In this document: piece after piece, positions 50,401 to 61,298 of the stretch
Position numbering within the stretch: the first letter of the stretch is position 1
How the letters are laid out: each line of letters opens with the position of its first letter
Assembly (NCBI RefSeq): GCF_020184175.1
Contig: NC_065530.1
Location: forward strand, 58,629,260-58,693,259
Source: Aphis gossypii
Taxonomy: Eukaryota; Arthropoda; Insecta; Hemiptera; Aphididae
DNA: 64,000 bases
Direction of reading: 5' to 3'
Translations under genes and position numbers: made by a program
Notes under the pieces: model-generated
What the model was told of the DNA's origin: nothing
Database searches by the model: none
What the model saw: the letters and a program-made list of their open reading frames with translations, nothing else

Positions 50401-51453
50401 ACATGTCAAGGTGTCCAAGATGGTTCCTGGTTAACTAGATAAGTCTAGTTACCTAAGGTGTTGGACGAGAGATTAAAAAGTACGTAAATAGTCAAAATTG
50501 TATAAATATATAAGATATTATATTTAAATGCATTCAATGATGAAAATGTATAACACACTAGACTTATGAAAACGACGCGATATACGTAGTCAATTTTTAT
50601 TTAAGTTTTTAAACTAAAACTTTCTAAAGGTGGGTCTTTAAACTTTTAGAGTATTTATTTTATTTTTAGTTCATTATCAACGAGCTCAATGTTAACTTTA
50701 CACTTAACATTTTTTATTTATTTATTAAATAATAATTTTTTTCAATACATATATATTATAAAAACTAAAATAAAAATATGTAGGTACCTATAAGACTAAA
50801 ATATAAGTTTAAAGCTGTAAAAGTATAATTTTATCATCTTAACTTATTATGATGTAGCCTAATTAGAATTGTACAAGTAAAAATATTTTTATTCATATTT
50901 GGATATATCCACTCAAATATTATTTTTTTTTTTATTAAATATTCTCAGATAATTTTAGTAATAAAAATATTAATATTCTAATACATTGAGAACTGAATTA
51001 CTATACATAGGTACTTAAGTATTTTTATAAGTTTTCATAATGTGTAATAAATTAAAAGTTTCTTAATATTATAAATGTTTAGAGCTTAATAAGCTAGGTA
51101 TCAATATAACGAAGGTACATAATATATATATTATGTATCTTAATATGATATAAAAAAAGATTAAACTTGATTTTTGTTGAAACAAAAATGATTAATATGT
51201 TAAGTTTAAAGTAATGAAAAAAATATATCAATAACACAATAAAAATATTCTAACATTATTAAAAAAAAAATTGTACTTTGTTTTGAAATTCAAATAATAA
51301 TAAGTAACAAGTATCATATCGTACATGCCAAAATTTTAGTTTCTAATTTTTCAATATGTTATTGGTCATATGCATTTTAATAATATTACCTTAAATTGAA
51401 TATTCGAGTGTGATATGTGCTACATTTTTGACATTATTAGTATCATGGCTGGG
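47422..51453. other. AT-rich gene-poor stretch
   Basis: Includes an intronic-looking region after the 47422 donor. Exon-like patches at 48060-48120 and 50340-50470 were inspected and not retained. Nothing else of note. Confidence 0.5.
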
Positions 51454-51667
51454 GATCAGAAGTTATAGGAGTTGCATATTGTTCTATATGCTCTCGATTT
51501 ATTGCAAAAACTGAAAAGATAATTTTCTTAATTATTAATAGTTTCCGATATTATAAACAATATATACTTTAAGCAACTTACCTTGTATAATTTGTGTTAA
51601 TAATTTATTTTATATAATTTGGCTACCTGAAAATCGGTGAAATCCACAGCCTATAATTTCTGATCTG
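51454..51667. repeat. Short inverted repeat with about 180-bp loop
   Basis: GATCAGAAGTTATAGG at about 51454-51470 pairs with CCTATAATTTCTGATC at about 51651-51666, one mismatch apart. It is probably a degraded foldback element. Splice-like signals in both arms (TCTTTTCAG on the minus strand near 51520) are better explained by the repeat than by exons. Confidence 0.4.
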
Positions 51668-51812
51668 AAATCTGGATTGATGCCTCAGTGGTATTATAAA
51701 TATTCACGTATGATATTGCTATTGTTATAACAATTTTTAAACATGAAAAGTAGATCACTCATCTTTTTGTATTGTTTTATTTCATAACACTCATTACACC
51801 TGGTATACCTAG

Positions 51813-51908
51813 AAGAGAGGTTTTAGATATATGCGAGATGACTTTCTAGCTAAAATGGTCAAAGTACCATTTACCGGAAGAATTATCAATGAAAACAATA
51901 AACATTAA
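51813..51908 (+). CDS. Candidate terminal exon or gene remnant of unknown function
   Basis: After an AG at 51811-51812, 31 open codons read KRGFRYMRDDFLAKMVKVPF then TGRIINENNKH and stop at 51906-51908. Amino-acid composition is balanced and unlike random AT-rich translation, but the acceptor has a poor pyrimidine tract and no upstream exon was found. It ends 21 bp before a fragment of the GATTCTGA repeat family, so it may belong to a repeat. No family recognised. Confidence 0.2.
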   Translation, partial: KRGFRYMRDDFLAKMVKVPFTGRIINENNKH

Positions 51909-51929
51909 AGGGTAATGAATACAAATACA

Positions 51930-51965
51930 TTTTAGATTCTGAGTGGAGTGATAGATGTTTTTGTT
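51930..51965 (+). repeat. Fragment of the left end of the composite repeat
   Basis: TTTTAGATTCTGAGTGGAGT followed by GATAGATGTTTTTG resembles 20086-20120 (TTTTAGATTCTGAACGAAGT followed by GATGAATGTATTG). It is a short relic of the family at 20090-21508. Confidence 0.5.
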
Positions 51966-53150
51966 TCAAAATTGTATTTGTTTATTATTACTATTATCAA
52001 TGACATGAAATAATAATAGATCAAAATAATAAAGAAAAACTAAAAAAATAATTGCAGAAAAATGGGAATACCTATTTACATTATAGTTTTTGACAAACCC
52101 TATAATATTTTTTATTTAGTAAGATTGATATAACCAAAGGATTTAGATACTTGAAATGTTTATCAAATATTTTTATTGAGAACTTTTCCTAAGCACTTTT
52201 AAATTAAGTATTTACAAAGTATTTTATTTATTTTGGTTGGTTTATTTATAGAAATATAAAAACTTAAAATTTTTTTTCGATTTATGTTGATAATTTTTTT
52301 TTTTAGTCAAAAATGTAATACAAGATTTGTTTTACATTACTTATTATACTGCAATTAAAAAAAAAAATTTACATTGTCACAATAGTTTTAAAAAATTGAG
52401 TATTCAAACCATAAGTATAAAATAACTAGCTTATAATATTATATGCATGGACACTTTATAACATTAAACTATAACTAAATTAACATTTTCTACTTACAAT
52501 AACAGTTTCAAAATATTCAGATTAATTTTAATTTTAGAATACTAATAATTGATAATAAATAATAATATAAATTAATTATTAAATATCCTTATGAATAGAG
52601 GCTTGACTGAATAGTCGAAAAATGCCATTTCAGGTCAGTACTATTTTTCGTATTTAACGATTTATCAATGAATTCAAATATAACACATTTGTTACAGTTA
52701 CCTACTGAATGAAAAAGTATACTCAACATTTACTATATATTAGTGTAAATTCCCTGTTTCATTTTATCAGTCCTTCAACTGTGATAAATTTAAGCTGACA
52801 TTCGATTAACACTTTTAAAAACGAAAATAATTAAAAGATTTTAAAAAAAGTATGTACATTTATAAAGAAAATCCACTTAATACTGGTTCTACCAGTAAGT
52901 GTTAAGAATTATAAATTTAAATTGTCATTACGCTTATGGAGTATGGTATACTGGTATGAAACTTTTGATATTACCGAAAAACATGTAATATTTTAACACA
53001 TAATATTTAAGAAATCATGAACGTATTACGTAGTAGGTACTAGGTAGATATTATTTTGTTTTTTGTTCTCGAAATTCAAACATACTTATAATATAATAAT
53101 AATTTAATGTATCATATTATTATTAATATAATGTTTAAAATATATACTAA
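51966..53150. other. AT-rich intergenic sequence
   Basis: No coding or structured feature was recognised. Confidence 0.5.
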
Positions 53151-53940
53151 TCAACAATACTTACTCGTGATATCGTCAAAAATGTGTGAGTGGGAAGGAA
53201 TGCAATCTCGGTACATAATAATATTATATTGCTCTCTAATAATAAATGATAATAACTATCGTGTGTGATGTACATACAGACAATTCACAATCGTAGTACA
53301 TGAATTATATTTTTCTACCAAGATATGTGAATAAGTAATAGCGAATTGAATAAAAAATAAAATGTTACATTTAAATACCCGAAAGAGAACATCAAAAATA
53401 TAGCAATAGAGTGAGTGAGTGAAAGAGAGAGAGAGTGTCGTGTGTGTGTGTATGAGCTGTGTGTGAGAGAGAGAGAGATGGTTATTGAGAGAATTTAAAA
53501 GTCTATTGTATGCGGACTGTACATTTCGATGTTGGAATTCACAGCGGACGACAATAGAATGCCGATTACGACATCCTCGGACGATTTTATCCTTTTTATT
53601 TTTCATAATAACTCTCCGCCTTTAGTAACATAAGACCACGTGGATGGATTTTGGTAAGACGAAGTTGTACATAAACTATAATAATATACGCATTACGTAC
53701 TTACCTACCTATTATAATATGTGCATACATTGGATGTGATGTGTATACCTATAGTATTTACTTGCGCAAAACTCGCGTTTGACGAAAAACAAACTTTGAA
53801 AAATTGTCTCGACCTAGTTCTCTCGGTGTCTCAAATATCTGTACTATACTCACTACGTTTTTGGTTCCCTTTTGGACGAGATATACATTTAAATTATTTT
53901 ATTGACCAATTTCGACACTATCGACAAGAATTAATTAATT
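53150..53940. promoter_or_regulatory. CpG-containing region with GAGA/GTGT tract, possible regulatory element
   Basis: Composition rises here, with CpG words around 53520-53580 and 53760-53930, and a long GA/GT tract at 53409-53479 lies in the middle. A 73-codon plus frame (53721-53942) and a 116-codon minus frame (53256-53606) show no motif. The minus frame is largely translated microsatellite. A promoter or enhancer is possible. Confidence 0.3.
53409..53479. repeat. (GAGT/GA)n-(GT)n compound microsatellite
   Basis: About 70 bp of alternating GAGTGAGT, GAGAGAGAGAG, GTGTGTGTGTG and GAGAGAGAGAGA blocks. Polypurine GA tracts like this are potential GAGA-factor sites in insects. Confidence 0.9.
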
Positions 53941-54283
53941 AACATTGAACCACACCTAATATAATTTTCCCACCTTTGATACTTTCATACTAACAATAAT
54001 AATTGCTCATCGATGTCTCTAGCTGTATATTCAAAGATCCAATGGTTTTTTTTTTTGTACTCGGTTTTTTTTCTGCTACTTTTCGCAATGGTTTACAAAG
54101 ATAATGATGATAAATATGCAAAAATATTGTTTATTCGATTGTTGCTGACTCTAGCGTGTATACTTATACGTGTTTAGTATTATTAATTTCGTATTCTCAA
54201 TGGGGAAAAGATTCGAAATGATTTCGTATTCAACGTATCTACTTCCTTGAAATTTTATATTTTGGTTATTAATTTATTATCAT

Positions 54284-54456
54284 CAGACACGTATTTAGGA
54301 ATTTTGCACCTCAGGTTATCTGAGTTCCATTACTTTTTTTTATCACTCAAATGACTTAGTTACCGTATTACATCAAAATGCTCTTCAAAATGTACCACCC
54401 CTAAAAATTTACTGTCCGGGGCCTAAGTACTCCTGGCTCCCCTAAATACGTCACTG
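54284..54456. mobile_element. 173-bp hAT-type MITE with perfect 8-bp target-site duplication
   Basis: The left end is CAGACACGTATTTAGG. The reverse complement of the right end is CAGTGACGTATTTAGG, so 14 of 16 positions match. The 8-bp ATTATCAT occurs immediately on both sides (54276-54283 and 54457-54464). A GC-rich segment CCGGGGCCTAAGTAC lies near the right end. The element is non-coding. It appears related to 43632-43801 and to the solo end at 17381. Confidence 0.92.
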
Positions 54457-54464
54457 ATTATCAT

Positions 54465-55177
54465 AACTATCTTTAACTATAGGTAGATATAGAAAATAAT
54501 TTCTAGGTATAGCATCATTTACATAAAAAAAAATGATTTATAAACATCGCATACTCACCAGCCTACATGGCGATATTATTCTGTATTAGTCGTCCAACAT
54601 TTATCACATATTATTGGTTTTTTATATAAGTAGTAAATTATTAAAGCAATATTTCCAAATAAACATAATTATAAGTTTTAAAATTTAAAAATTACGTGCA
54701 AGTGTATCCTTACGCGTACGCTTTGAATATTATTTAATATAATATTTTTTCTAAATAATCTTAAGTTGATACAAAAAACATATTTTTTTGTTTTTGTAAA
54801 TGAATTAAGGTAATAAAATCGAGTACCTTTCTATCTTATACACAGATTAAACGTGTATCAATACTAAGAATAAAAGATAAATAATATGATAATTATTATC
54901 AAAATGCACATATAACCATATATTCATGAACGTGTATTTTAAAACCTGTGTGATGTATAATAGATCAAACTTATTGAAAAAAAAATCAATAAAACATCAT
55001 AAATCCCTATGTTGAGGTGGTTAAATTTTAGTCACGCATGCGATCGCCGCGCAACTAGCAGATAAGTTGATGAGCGATGTTTTAAGGAACGTTTGTTGCG
55101 TACAATTAATGTATATGTTCCTCGTCTCTACCATTGATTTGATGACTCAGTGGAGTGATTAAGACACAAGGTCACAG
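54465..55177. other. Intergenic sequence upstream of the 241-codon gene
   Basis: AT-rich to 55030, then less so (CpG words at 55035-55100), as expected near a promoter. No other feature seen. Confidence 0.45.
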
Positions 55178-55178
55178 A

Positions 55179-55185
55179 TATAAAA
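55179..55185 (+). promoter_or_regulatory. TATA box of the intronless 241-codon gene
   Basis: TATAAAA lies 126 bp upstream of the start codon at 55311. A transcription start about 30-35 bp downstream (near 55215, where CGCAGTTATT occurs) would leave a leader of roughly 95 bases. The leader contains one upstream ATG (55301), discussed under findings. Confidence 0.5.
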
Positions 55186-55310
55186 TAATATTCGTGTGTT
55201 AAAAATCCCAACACTCGCAGTTATTAGTTGACAACATAGAGTTGTCCACGTCAATTGACTCGATTTGAGTATTAACGCGTCTACGTCGTGCTTTAATCGA
55301 ATGAAATATA

Positions 55311-56036
55311 ATGGCTACCAATGAAACTGTATTACATGATGAACAATCAACATCTGAAGAATCGAAAATACGTAAATCTGAGTTATATAAACAGTTAGAA
55401 AAAAAAATGGAGGAGTTGGAATGCCAATTCAAAAACATCACTTTAAACCGCGTTGTGCCGAAGATGTGTCCAAAAAAGGAGAATTATATAGTAATTTACT
55501 CGTCTATTGAAAATGAAAAAACTCATATGCGCGTAAAGCGTATGCAATTAGCTAATATCGAAATCCTTGATAAAATAAGTCAACAGTTTCGGGACAACCC
55601 GGAAAAACAGTACAAAGCTAATACGGAAAAAAAATTCGGTTGGTTACGAAATAGTCAAAAGATTTTACAAGTTCAATGTGCAAATGCTGTGTTTACGTGG
55701 GTAAAGTTTTGTGAACAATATCCGCACATGTGTTACGGGTTTAATTTTTTGAATAACACGCGAACTAAATGGACGTTCCTCGACGAAACCGAACTGAGAG
55801 AAAAGTACCGACGTGACATGGACAGTCACAAATCCAATAAAAAACAATTGGAGCTCAATAAAGCGTTTGAAGCTTTAAATTTGAAGGATGAAGACACTGC
55901 AGTAGCCCGCTGTCTCACGCGACAGGTACACGATTTTTCCTCTAGCATCAAAAATTATTTTGAAAATGTTAGGTTAAATAATGTATTAGAAGATATGGAA
56001 CCTGAATCAACGGCTAGATGCGGCAGTAACACATAG
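55311..56036 (+). CDS. Intact intronless gene, 241-residue protein of unknown function
   Basis: No family is recognised. The frame runs 241 codons from ATG (55311) to TAG (56034-56036). It is much longer than any spurious frame in this AT-rich window, and its codons and amino acids look normal. Residues about 24-45 (SELYKQLEKKMEELECQFKN) are strongly charged and heptad-like, suggesting a short coiled coil. The middle is basic and rich in aromatics (WLRNSQKI, FTWVKFCEQYPHMCYGFNF, TKWTF). The C-terminal part is acidic (NLKDEDTAVARC, NNVLEDMEPES). No signal peptide or membrane helix is visible, so a cytoplasmic or nuclear protein is likely. A TATA box lies upstream and AATAAA downstream, so it looks like a self-contained transcription unit. 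It may be lineage-specific, a retrocopy or a domesticated mobile-element protein. Low-frequency Met/Trp placement and lack of frame breaks argue for current selection. Confidence 0.7.
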   Translation: MATNETVLHDEQSTSEESKIRKSELYKQLEKKMEELECQFKNITLNRVVPKMCPKKENYIVIYSSIENEKTHMRVKRMQLANIEILDKISQQFRDNPEKQYKANTEKKFGWLRNSQKILQVQCANAVFTWVKFCEQYPHMCYGFNFLNNTRTKWTFLDETELREKYRRDMDSHKSNKKQLELNKAFEALNLKDEDTAVARCLTRQVHDFSSSIKNYFENVRLNNVLEDMEPESTARCGSNT

Positions 56037-56187
56037 GCTCATGATGAAATTTATCAACAGTTAGTAACATACATATCACATACATTGTACGTTTCAAGTT
56101 GTACAAAACTCAGGTCGTTACAAATCATAAAATTACAGAATCACAACTGACGACACTACATTATCTGTAAAATTATGATAATATGAA

Positions 56188-56197
56188 AATAAATAAA
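56188..56197 (+). terminator. Tandem poly(A) signals of the 241-codon gene
   Basis: Overlapping AATAAA hexamers (56188-56193 and 56192-56197) lie about 150 bp after the stop codon and are followed by GTTGGTAAG, a GT-rich downstream element. This is the expected 3' end of a roughly 1-kb unspliced mRNA. Confidence 0.55.
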
Positions 56198-57137
56198 TGT
56201 TGGTAAGTACTATGCCCACGCAACATTTATAAGACATTAATATTTCCACCATATTGTTATTAACTTGACTACAAATAATAAAATAAAACATGATAATTAT
56301 TTATTTATTTTTAATATAATTATTTTAATATTTTAAAAATACCTTTAATTTTTTTTAAATAACATATTTAACTTAAATGCCATATATTTACTTATATACA
56401 TACATATTATATTATATATGAAGACATAAAAAATATTTATAATAATTAAGTGTATAATTTAAGCTATATGATAAGTGTATTTTTCATTACATTTGTTAAG
56501 TTATTTTGAAAGAGAAATTTTGAGTACGCCTTATTTAACCATATAAAAAAATTAAATAATATTGTATTTATCATAGATATCTTATTTTAAACAAAATAAA
56601 GTATTTGTATGGAACATTTTTTTTATATTAATACAGTATAATCAGTTTAATTGGGACCCATTGGGCAATGACCAATTGTCCATATTATTGGACTGGAATG
56701 GACTATACCAATTTATTTTACTGTATATATTTCAAAGCACTTTTATGATTCATATTATATTAAATAGATTTTATTATATATTATACGGTGATTCAAAATG
56801 TATTTTACAGTCATTTTATCATATACATATTTTGAATATTTTATAAAGGATAATGATGTACGATACGGACATTTTTTTATTTAGATAATCCTAAAAATAT
56901 TTGTAAATTTTATATTTTTATACACTAGTTATGTAAAACCTAAGAGAATAATGCAGTAAACATTGTAAATCGAATTATTGTGAAGATAATAAATACTAAT
57001 ACAAATGGCGAATTGGCGTGTCTACTTAAACTCATGTGAGCATAAATTTTAACATTTAAACCTGAACATTATTTTAATTATAATACTATAAAATATGCGT
57101 TATAGTTTGTTTGCAGTCCTTAGTATGTATTTTCTAA
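56198..57137. other. AT-rich spacer
   Basis: No gene. The 61-codon frame at 56661-56846 is AT-driven and lacks motifs. Confidence 0.55.
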
Positions 57138-57710
57138 CCCAACAAAACATATATGTAAAATGATAGCCAAGTTCGATTAAATAATATGCTTTGGTTGTTG
57201 ACTTCAACGACAAAAGAAGTGAGATCTAAATGGATGCCAAGTTCAATGGTCAGTCCTGAAATTTATTTATAACAACATAAAATATAATTTCTTCTTATCA
57301 CTTAGGATAATGTTTTGAAGCCTAAGGTCTGACTTGGCTAGTTGTCATATACGAATTATTATTAAGTACAACCAAAACAGTCATGGAAGAGCACTGTGTT
57401 CGATAGCTAGTTTCTACCAGCAAGCCAAATTTTTAGAAGGATAAAAAAGAACTTACTACTTTAGAACTTGCGAAGGCTATAACATAATTTTATTCGTATA
57501 TGGAAACTAGCCAAGTCAGACCTTAGGCTTCAAAACATTATTCTAAGTGATAAGAAGAAATTATATTTTATGTTGTTATAAATAAATTTCAGGACTGACC
57601 ATTGAACTTGGTATCCATTTAGATCTCACTTCTTTTGTCGTTGAAGTCAACAACCAAAGCATATTATTTAATTGAACTTGGTTATCATTTTACATATATG
57701 TTTTGTTAGG
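57138..57710. mobile_element. 573-bp foldback element with about 219-bp inverted arms
   Basis: The left arm (57138-57356) and the reverse complement of the right arm (57492-57710) align almost base for base. Both begin CC(C/T)AACAAAACATATATG and end near TATACGAAT. About eight mismatches were counted by eye. The central spacer of about 135 bp (57357-57491) is unique. Landmarks in both arms are ATGCTTTGGTTGTTGAC, CTTCAACGACAAAAGAAGTG and AAGGTCTGACTTGGCTAG. Such a structure is typical of a foldback MITE. A clear target-site duplication was not found, and there is no coding capacity. If transcribed, it would form a long double-stranded hairpin. Confidence 0.88.
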
Positions 57711-57796
57711 ATATCATTACTTTTTTGTAAGTAAATTATTAATAGCTATTAAATCATATTAAAATAATTTCCAAATGGTTTTTAATAAACTATCGT

Positions 57797-57946
57797 ATTT
57801 TCCTACATGTATGGGTTATAATTTTTTTTTTTGTGTTTTATTTATATTTTCCTACGTTTACGGGTTATAATTTTTTGTTTGTGTGTTTTTATTTATATTT
57901 TCCTACGTTTACGGGTTTTTTTTTTTGTGTGTCATTATTTATATTT
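57797..57946. repeat. Tandem repeat, about 50 bp x3
   Basis: Units start at 57797, 57846 and 57897, each beginning ATTTTCCTAC and containing a (G/A)TTTACGGGTT-like word followed by a T-rich tail and TTTATTTAT. The second and third units are most alike; the first reads CATGTATGGGTTATAA. Confidence 0.85.
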
Positions 57947-58429
57947 TTGATGAGAACATTATCTATGTTTTGAAATATAAACAATATTTATATTATGTAT
58001 ATTTTACCTGACAATATTATTGGTTTTTATTTTTGTTTATTCTTAGTACTGATTTTTCCCCCGAAATGACTTCATTTCGATCGTCGATAACAATAATTTA
58101 CCATGACGTATTCTATAGATAAAGTTTATTACTATATACTATAATTCAGTTACTATTACGTCTAACATTATAAAAAAAAAAAAATAATAATATTTATTAT
58201 AAAATATTTTCTGTTGTATAATATACAGAGTATAAAATATATGTAAAATTAATATACAATTACTTTATCTCTTTTTGAATATATTTTTAATTATCATAAT
58301 TTTATTGACTATAATTTCTATTGGTGGGTGGGTAATTCATTATTTGTAAGAATAATTATTTAATTATTTTAATTGTAATATTTAAAAAAAAATAATATTA
58401 ATTACATACAAAGATAGAAAAAAAAAGTA

Positions 58430-58960
58430 TGTTGCTGCGCGCGGGTCGACAATATCGACATTCGACACATATTCGGCTGTACGTAAAGTTAGCGGAACAA
58501 TTTAAGTCAATACTACATTAAATTAGAGGCAATTAATTAATTAATTGAAAAATAAAACATAATAGATAATTAATTGCAAAATTATAATAAAATCAATTGA
58601 TAAAAAATTAAAAAATTTTAAATTAAAAATCTTCAAGTTTCTGATTTTTTCCTTTGTATTAACCTAACTACCTATCTGTATGCCAAATTTGAACTTTCTA
58701 GGTCATCTGGAACCGGGTTAGAATTTTGATCTATAGGTAAGTCAGTCAGTGATAAAAATTATGATTTTGGGACGTTAATATCTAAATAACGGTTTGAGGT
58801 ATGTTTATGAAATTTGGAAAACATATGTATCTCGTAAGTCTCAATATATGAGCCAAATTTGACATGTTTATGTGGAATAGTTTTTGAGTTATGAGGGGGT
58901 CAAAAGTGGCTCCAAATGGTTCGTGTAATATTACACACGGTGCTGCTCGCTAGTTCTGTA
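58430..58960 (-). repeat. Dispersed retroposon-like repeat (minus orientation)
   Basis: Read on the minus strand, it starts near ACTAGCGAGCAGCACCGTG (about 58954) and continues through AACTCAAAAACTATTCCACA, CAAATTTGGCTCATATATTG, CACTGACTGACTTACC and CAAATTTGGCATACAGATAG. The paired CAAATTTGGC words with nearby GACTGACT resemble the tails of insect retroposons (TGCCAAATTTCAT... type). The start resembles the fragment at 33681. A CpG-rich segment GCTGCGCGCGGGTCGAC at 58433-58450 marks the other side. Class is uncertain. Confidence 0.45.
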
Positions 58961-61267
58961 GCTAGAACTTGGCTTGACACGCTACCGCGTGTCTAGATTT
59001 TTCTACAATTCCATTGCTCGTTAGTGATGTTTAGAAAAAACAATAATTCTATGCCAAGCGCAGAAGACATTGACTAATTATAGACAACGATAACAACATT
59101 ATAGATAACGATTATGATTTTGATTATCTATACATTATATTATAGATAATATATATTTTATGCAAAAAATATTTTTTAGTATTAAATTAACGAGTTGTAT
59201 TTATCACCTGTTACATTTTGCACTATATTTATTATTAGTTTATTACATTTATACTGGTACTAACTGCTTGAATAATTAAATTTTATAACTATCATTATAA
59301 TAAATATTTAAATGTTTCCCAATTTAAAAAAATATATTTACTTTTTAAATGCGACGATACGACGATATGTAATTTTGGCGTATTGTGTTGTTGCGGGATC
59401 TGTATACAAAATAACAATCATAAGTGAAGAAGAAAACGTATGGGGATACCTAATAACAATAATATGCAAATTTACAAAACAAACACCCGAGATATAGAGA
59501 TCGAATCTTATCACTAATTGTTAAATGTTTTAATTTTTTTAATATGGCTATTTAAATAGACTTCACGTAGTGTACTTACATACACTTTCACAATATGGAA
59601 CGATGAACTTCATTGTCGCCAATGGACAACCACTCGAATAACAATTCAAGATCTGGTTATGTCTATGATAAGTCTTAGCATAACTAAAACACTATAACTT
59701 TTTTGATGACATGATATTTATTAAGGAAGCCTGCTGTAAGAATTTGTTAGATAGTTAGATGATTTGTTGTAAAACTAAAAAAGTTGCGAAGTGGTAATGA
59801 AACTATTAAAAATTATCAATATATAAAAATAAAATGATAGATTTCAATTAATAATTTTTGCATATTAACTAATCAATCGTTACGTTTTTACGTCAAAAAT
59901 ATTAACATTTAATAACTATTAGGCTTGATATATGAGTAAATGACTACATATTATTATTTTTAAGTAATAATTATAAACTATATGGCTTTACACTGTCTCT
60001 ACCTCCCTCTGAATTGTATAATTATAACCAAAACCAAAAACCTAACCGAACTTATCTCTGAAATGTCTTGGCGATTGTCTAATCGTCTAAACATTTTTTT
60101 TTTTTTTAATTAATTAATTAATTATAAATAATATTTTTTCGGTATTAATTAATATTATGTATAATATTGAATATTTTTCGATGAAGTATAGGTAGGTACT
60201 ATTAATTTTGAGTACTAAACTATGCACACGCATCTTATTTGGTATTTTTATTTCATAATATTATACAAATAATCTCGTTGGCACAAGCGTATAAAATTTA
60301 TTAAATATAACCAGTAATAACATTGTTAGATTTTCATAGTTGTAATTTAGTATTTATATACTGATATTTCTATCATTTAATATCAAATCTCTAAAAATAT
60401 TTAATATGTATTTTATGATAATATAAATTTATATATATTAAGATAAACAATACTAAATCTTACAAGATTAAATTATAAAAATATTGTGTTTATTAAAATG
60501 TTAACCAACTGTTGAGTCTAAATTTATCTTTGTCAATTCATAGTAATAACGTAGGCAATTGTAAAATACGACGTGTATAAATCGTTATACTATAAACGGC
60601 ATATAGTTTTGTAATGCCAATAATAATGAATAATGTAATGTATAGTATTATGAATGTACAAATTGTAGAATATTTAGTGTAAAATAGTTATTCAAACTCA
60701 TTATATAAATTAACGTAAACGAAAACAGGTTTACTTAAAAAGTTAAAATAGTATTAAATTAAATATTTTTTAAGAAGGTAGTTCATCAGATAATATGGTT
60801 TGTTCAAACTTTTACAACAAAAAATGTAATTTTTCATTTATTGTATGAATCATTATAAGAACTAAATAAGAGAACAGTAATTTAATATTAATTGAATTTA
60901 ATTTAAAAAGTTTTCATTCTTATTTTAGACGAGTCATAGGTAATTAAAATCCAGTTATATATTTATAATAAATGCATAAAAAGTTAAATACCATAGAAGA
61001 AAAAAGTTAACATTTTCGTATACAAATTTGATAACTGTAGATCATTATCTCCATAAATGAAATATTTTATTTAATGAAATATGTAAGTACAAGGTTAAAT
61101 CTGATTATTGATCATTTTTGTAAATAGAATAAAATATTTTACTATTTATATAAAATTGTATGTCTATAAATTAAAATTCAGATGGATATTGTCAGTAATT
61201 GATTGCCATTTGTTAGTTTTATTTTAAAAGGACTTATGTACAAGTTTCATTGTTTATACTCAAGCTT

Positions 61268-61298
<31 letters not shown>

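Noticed and set aside
51454..51530. Minus-strand terminal exon candidate (FAINREHIEQYATPITS...)
   Set aside because: The matching upstream donor leads into an in-frame stop, and the DNA is part of a short inverted repeat.
53256..53606. 116-codon minus-strand frame
   Set aside because: Largely a translated GA/GT microsatellite.
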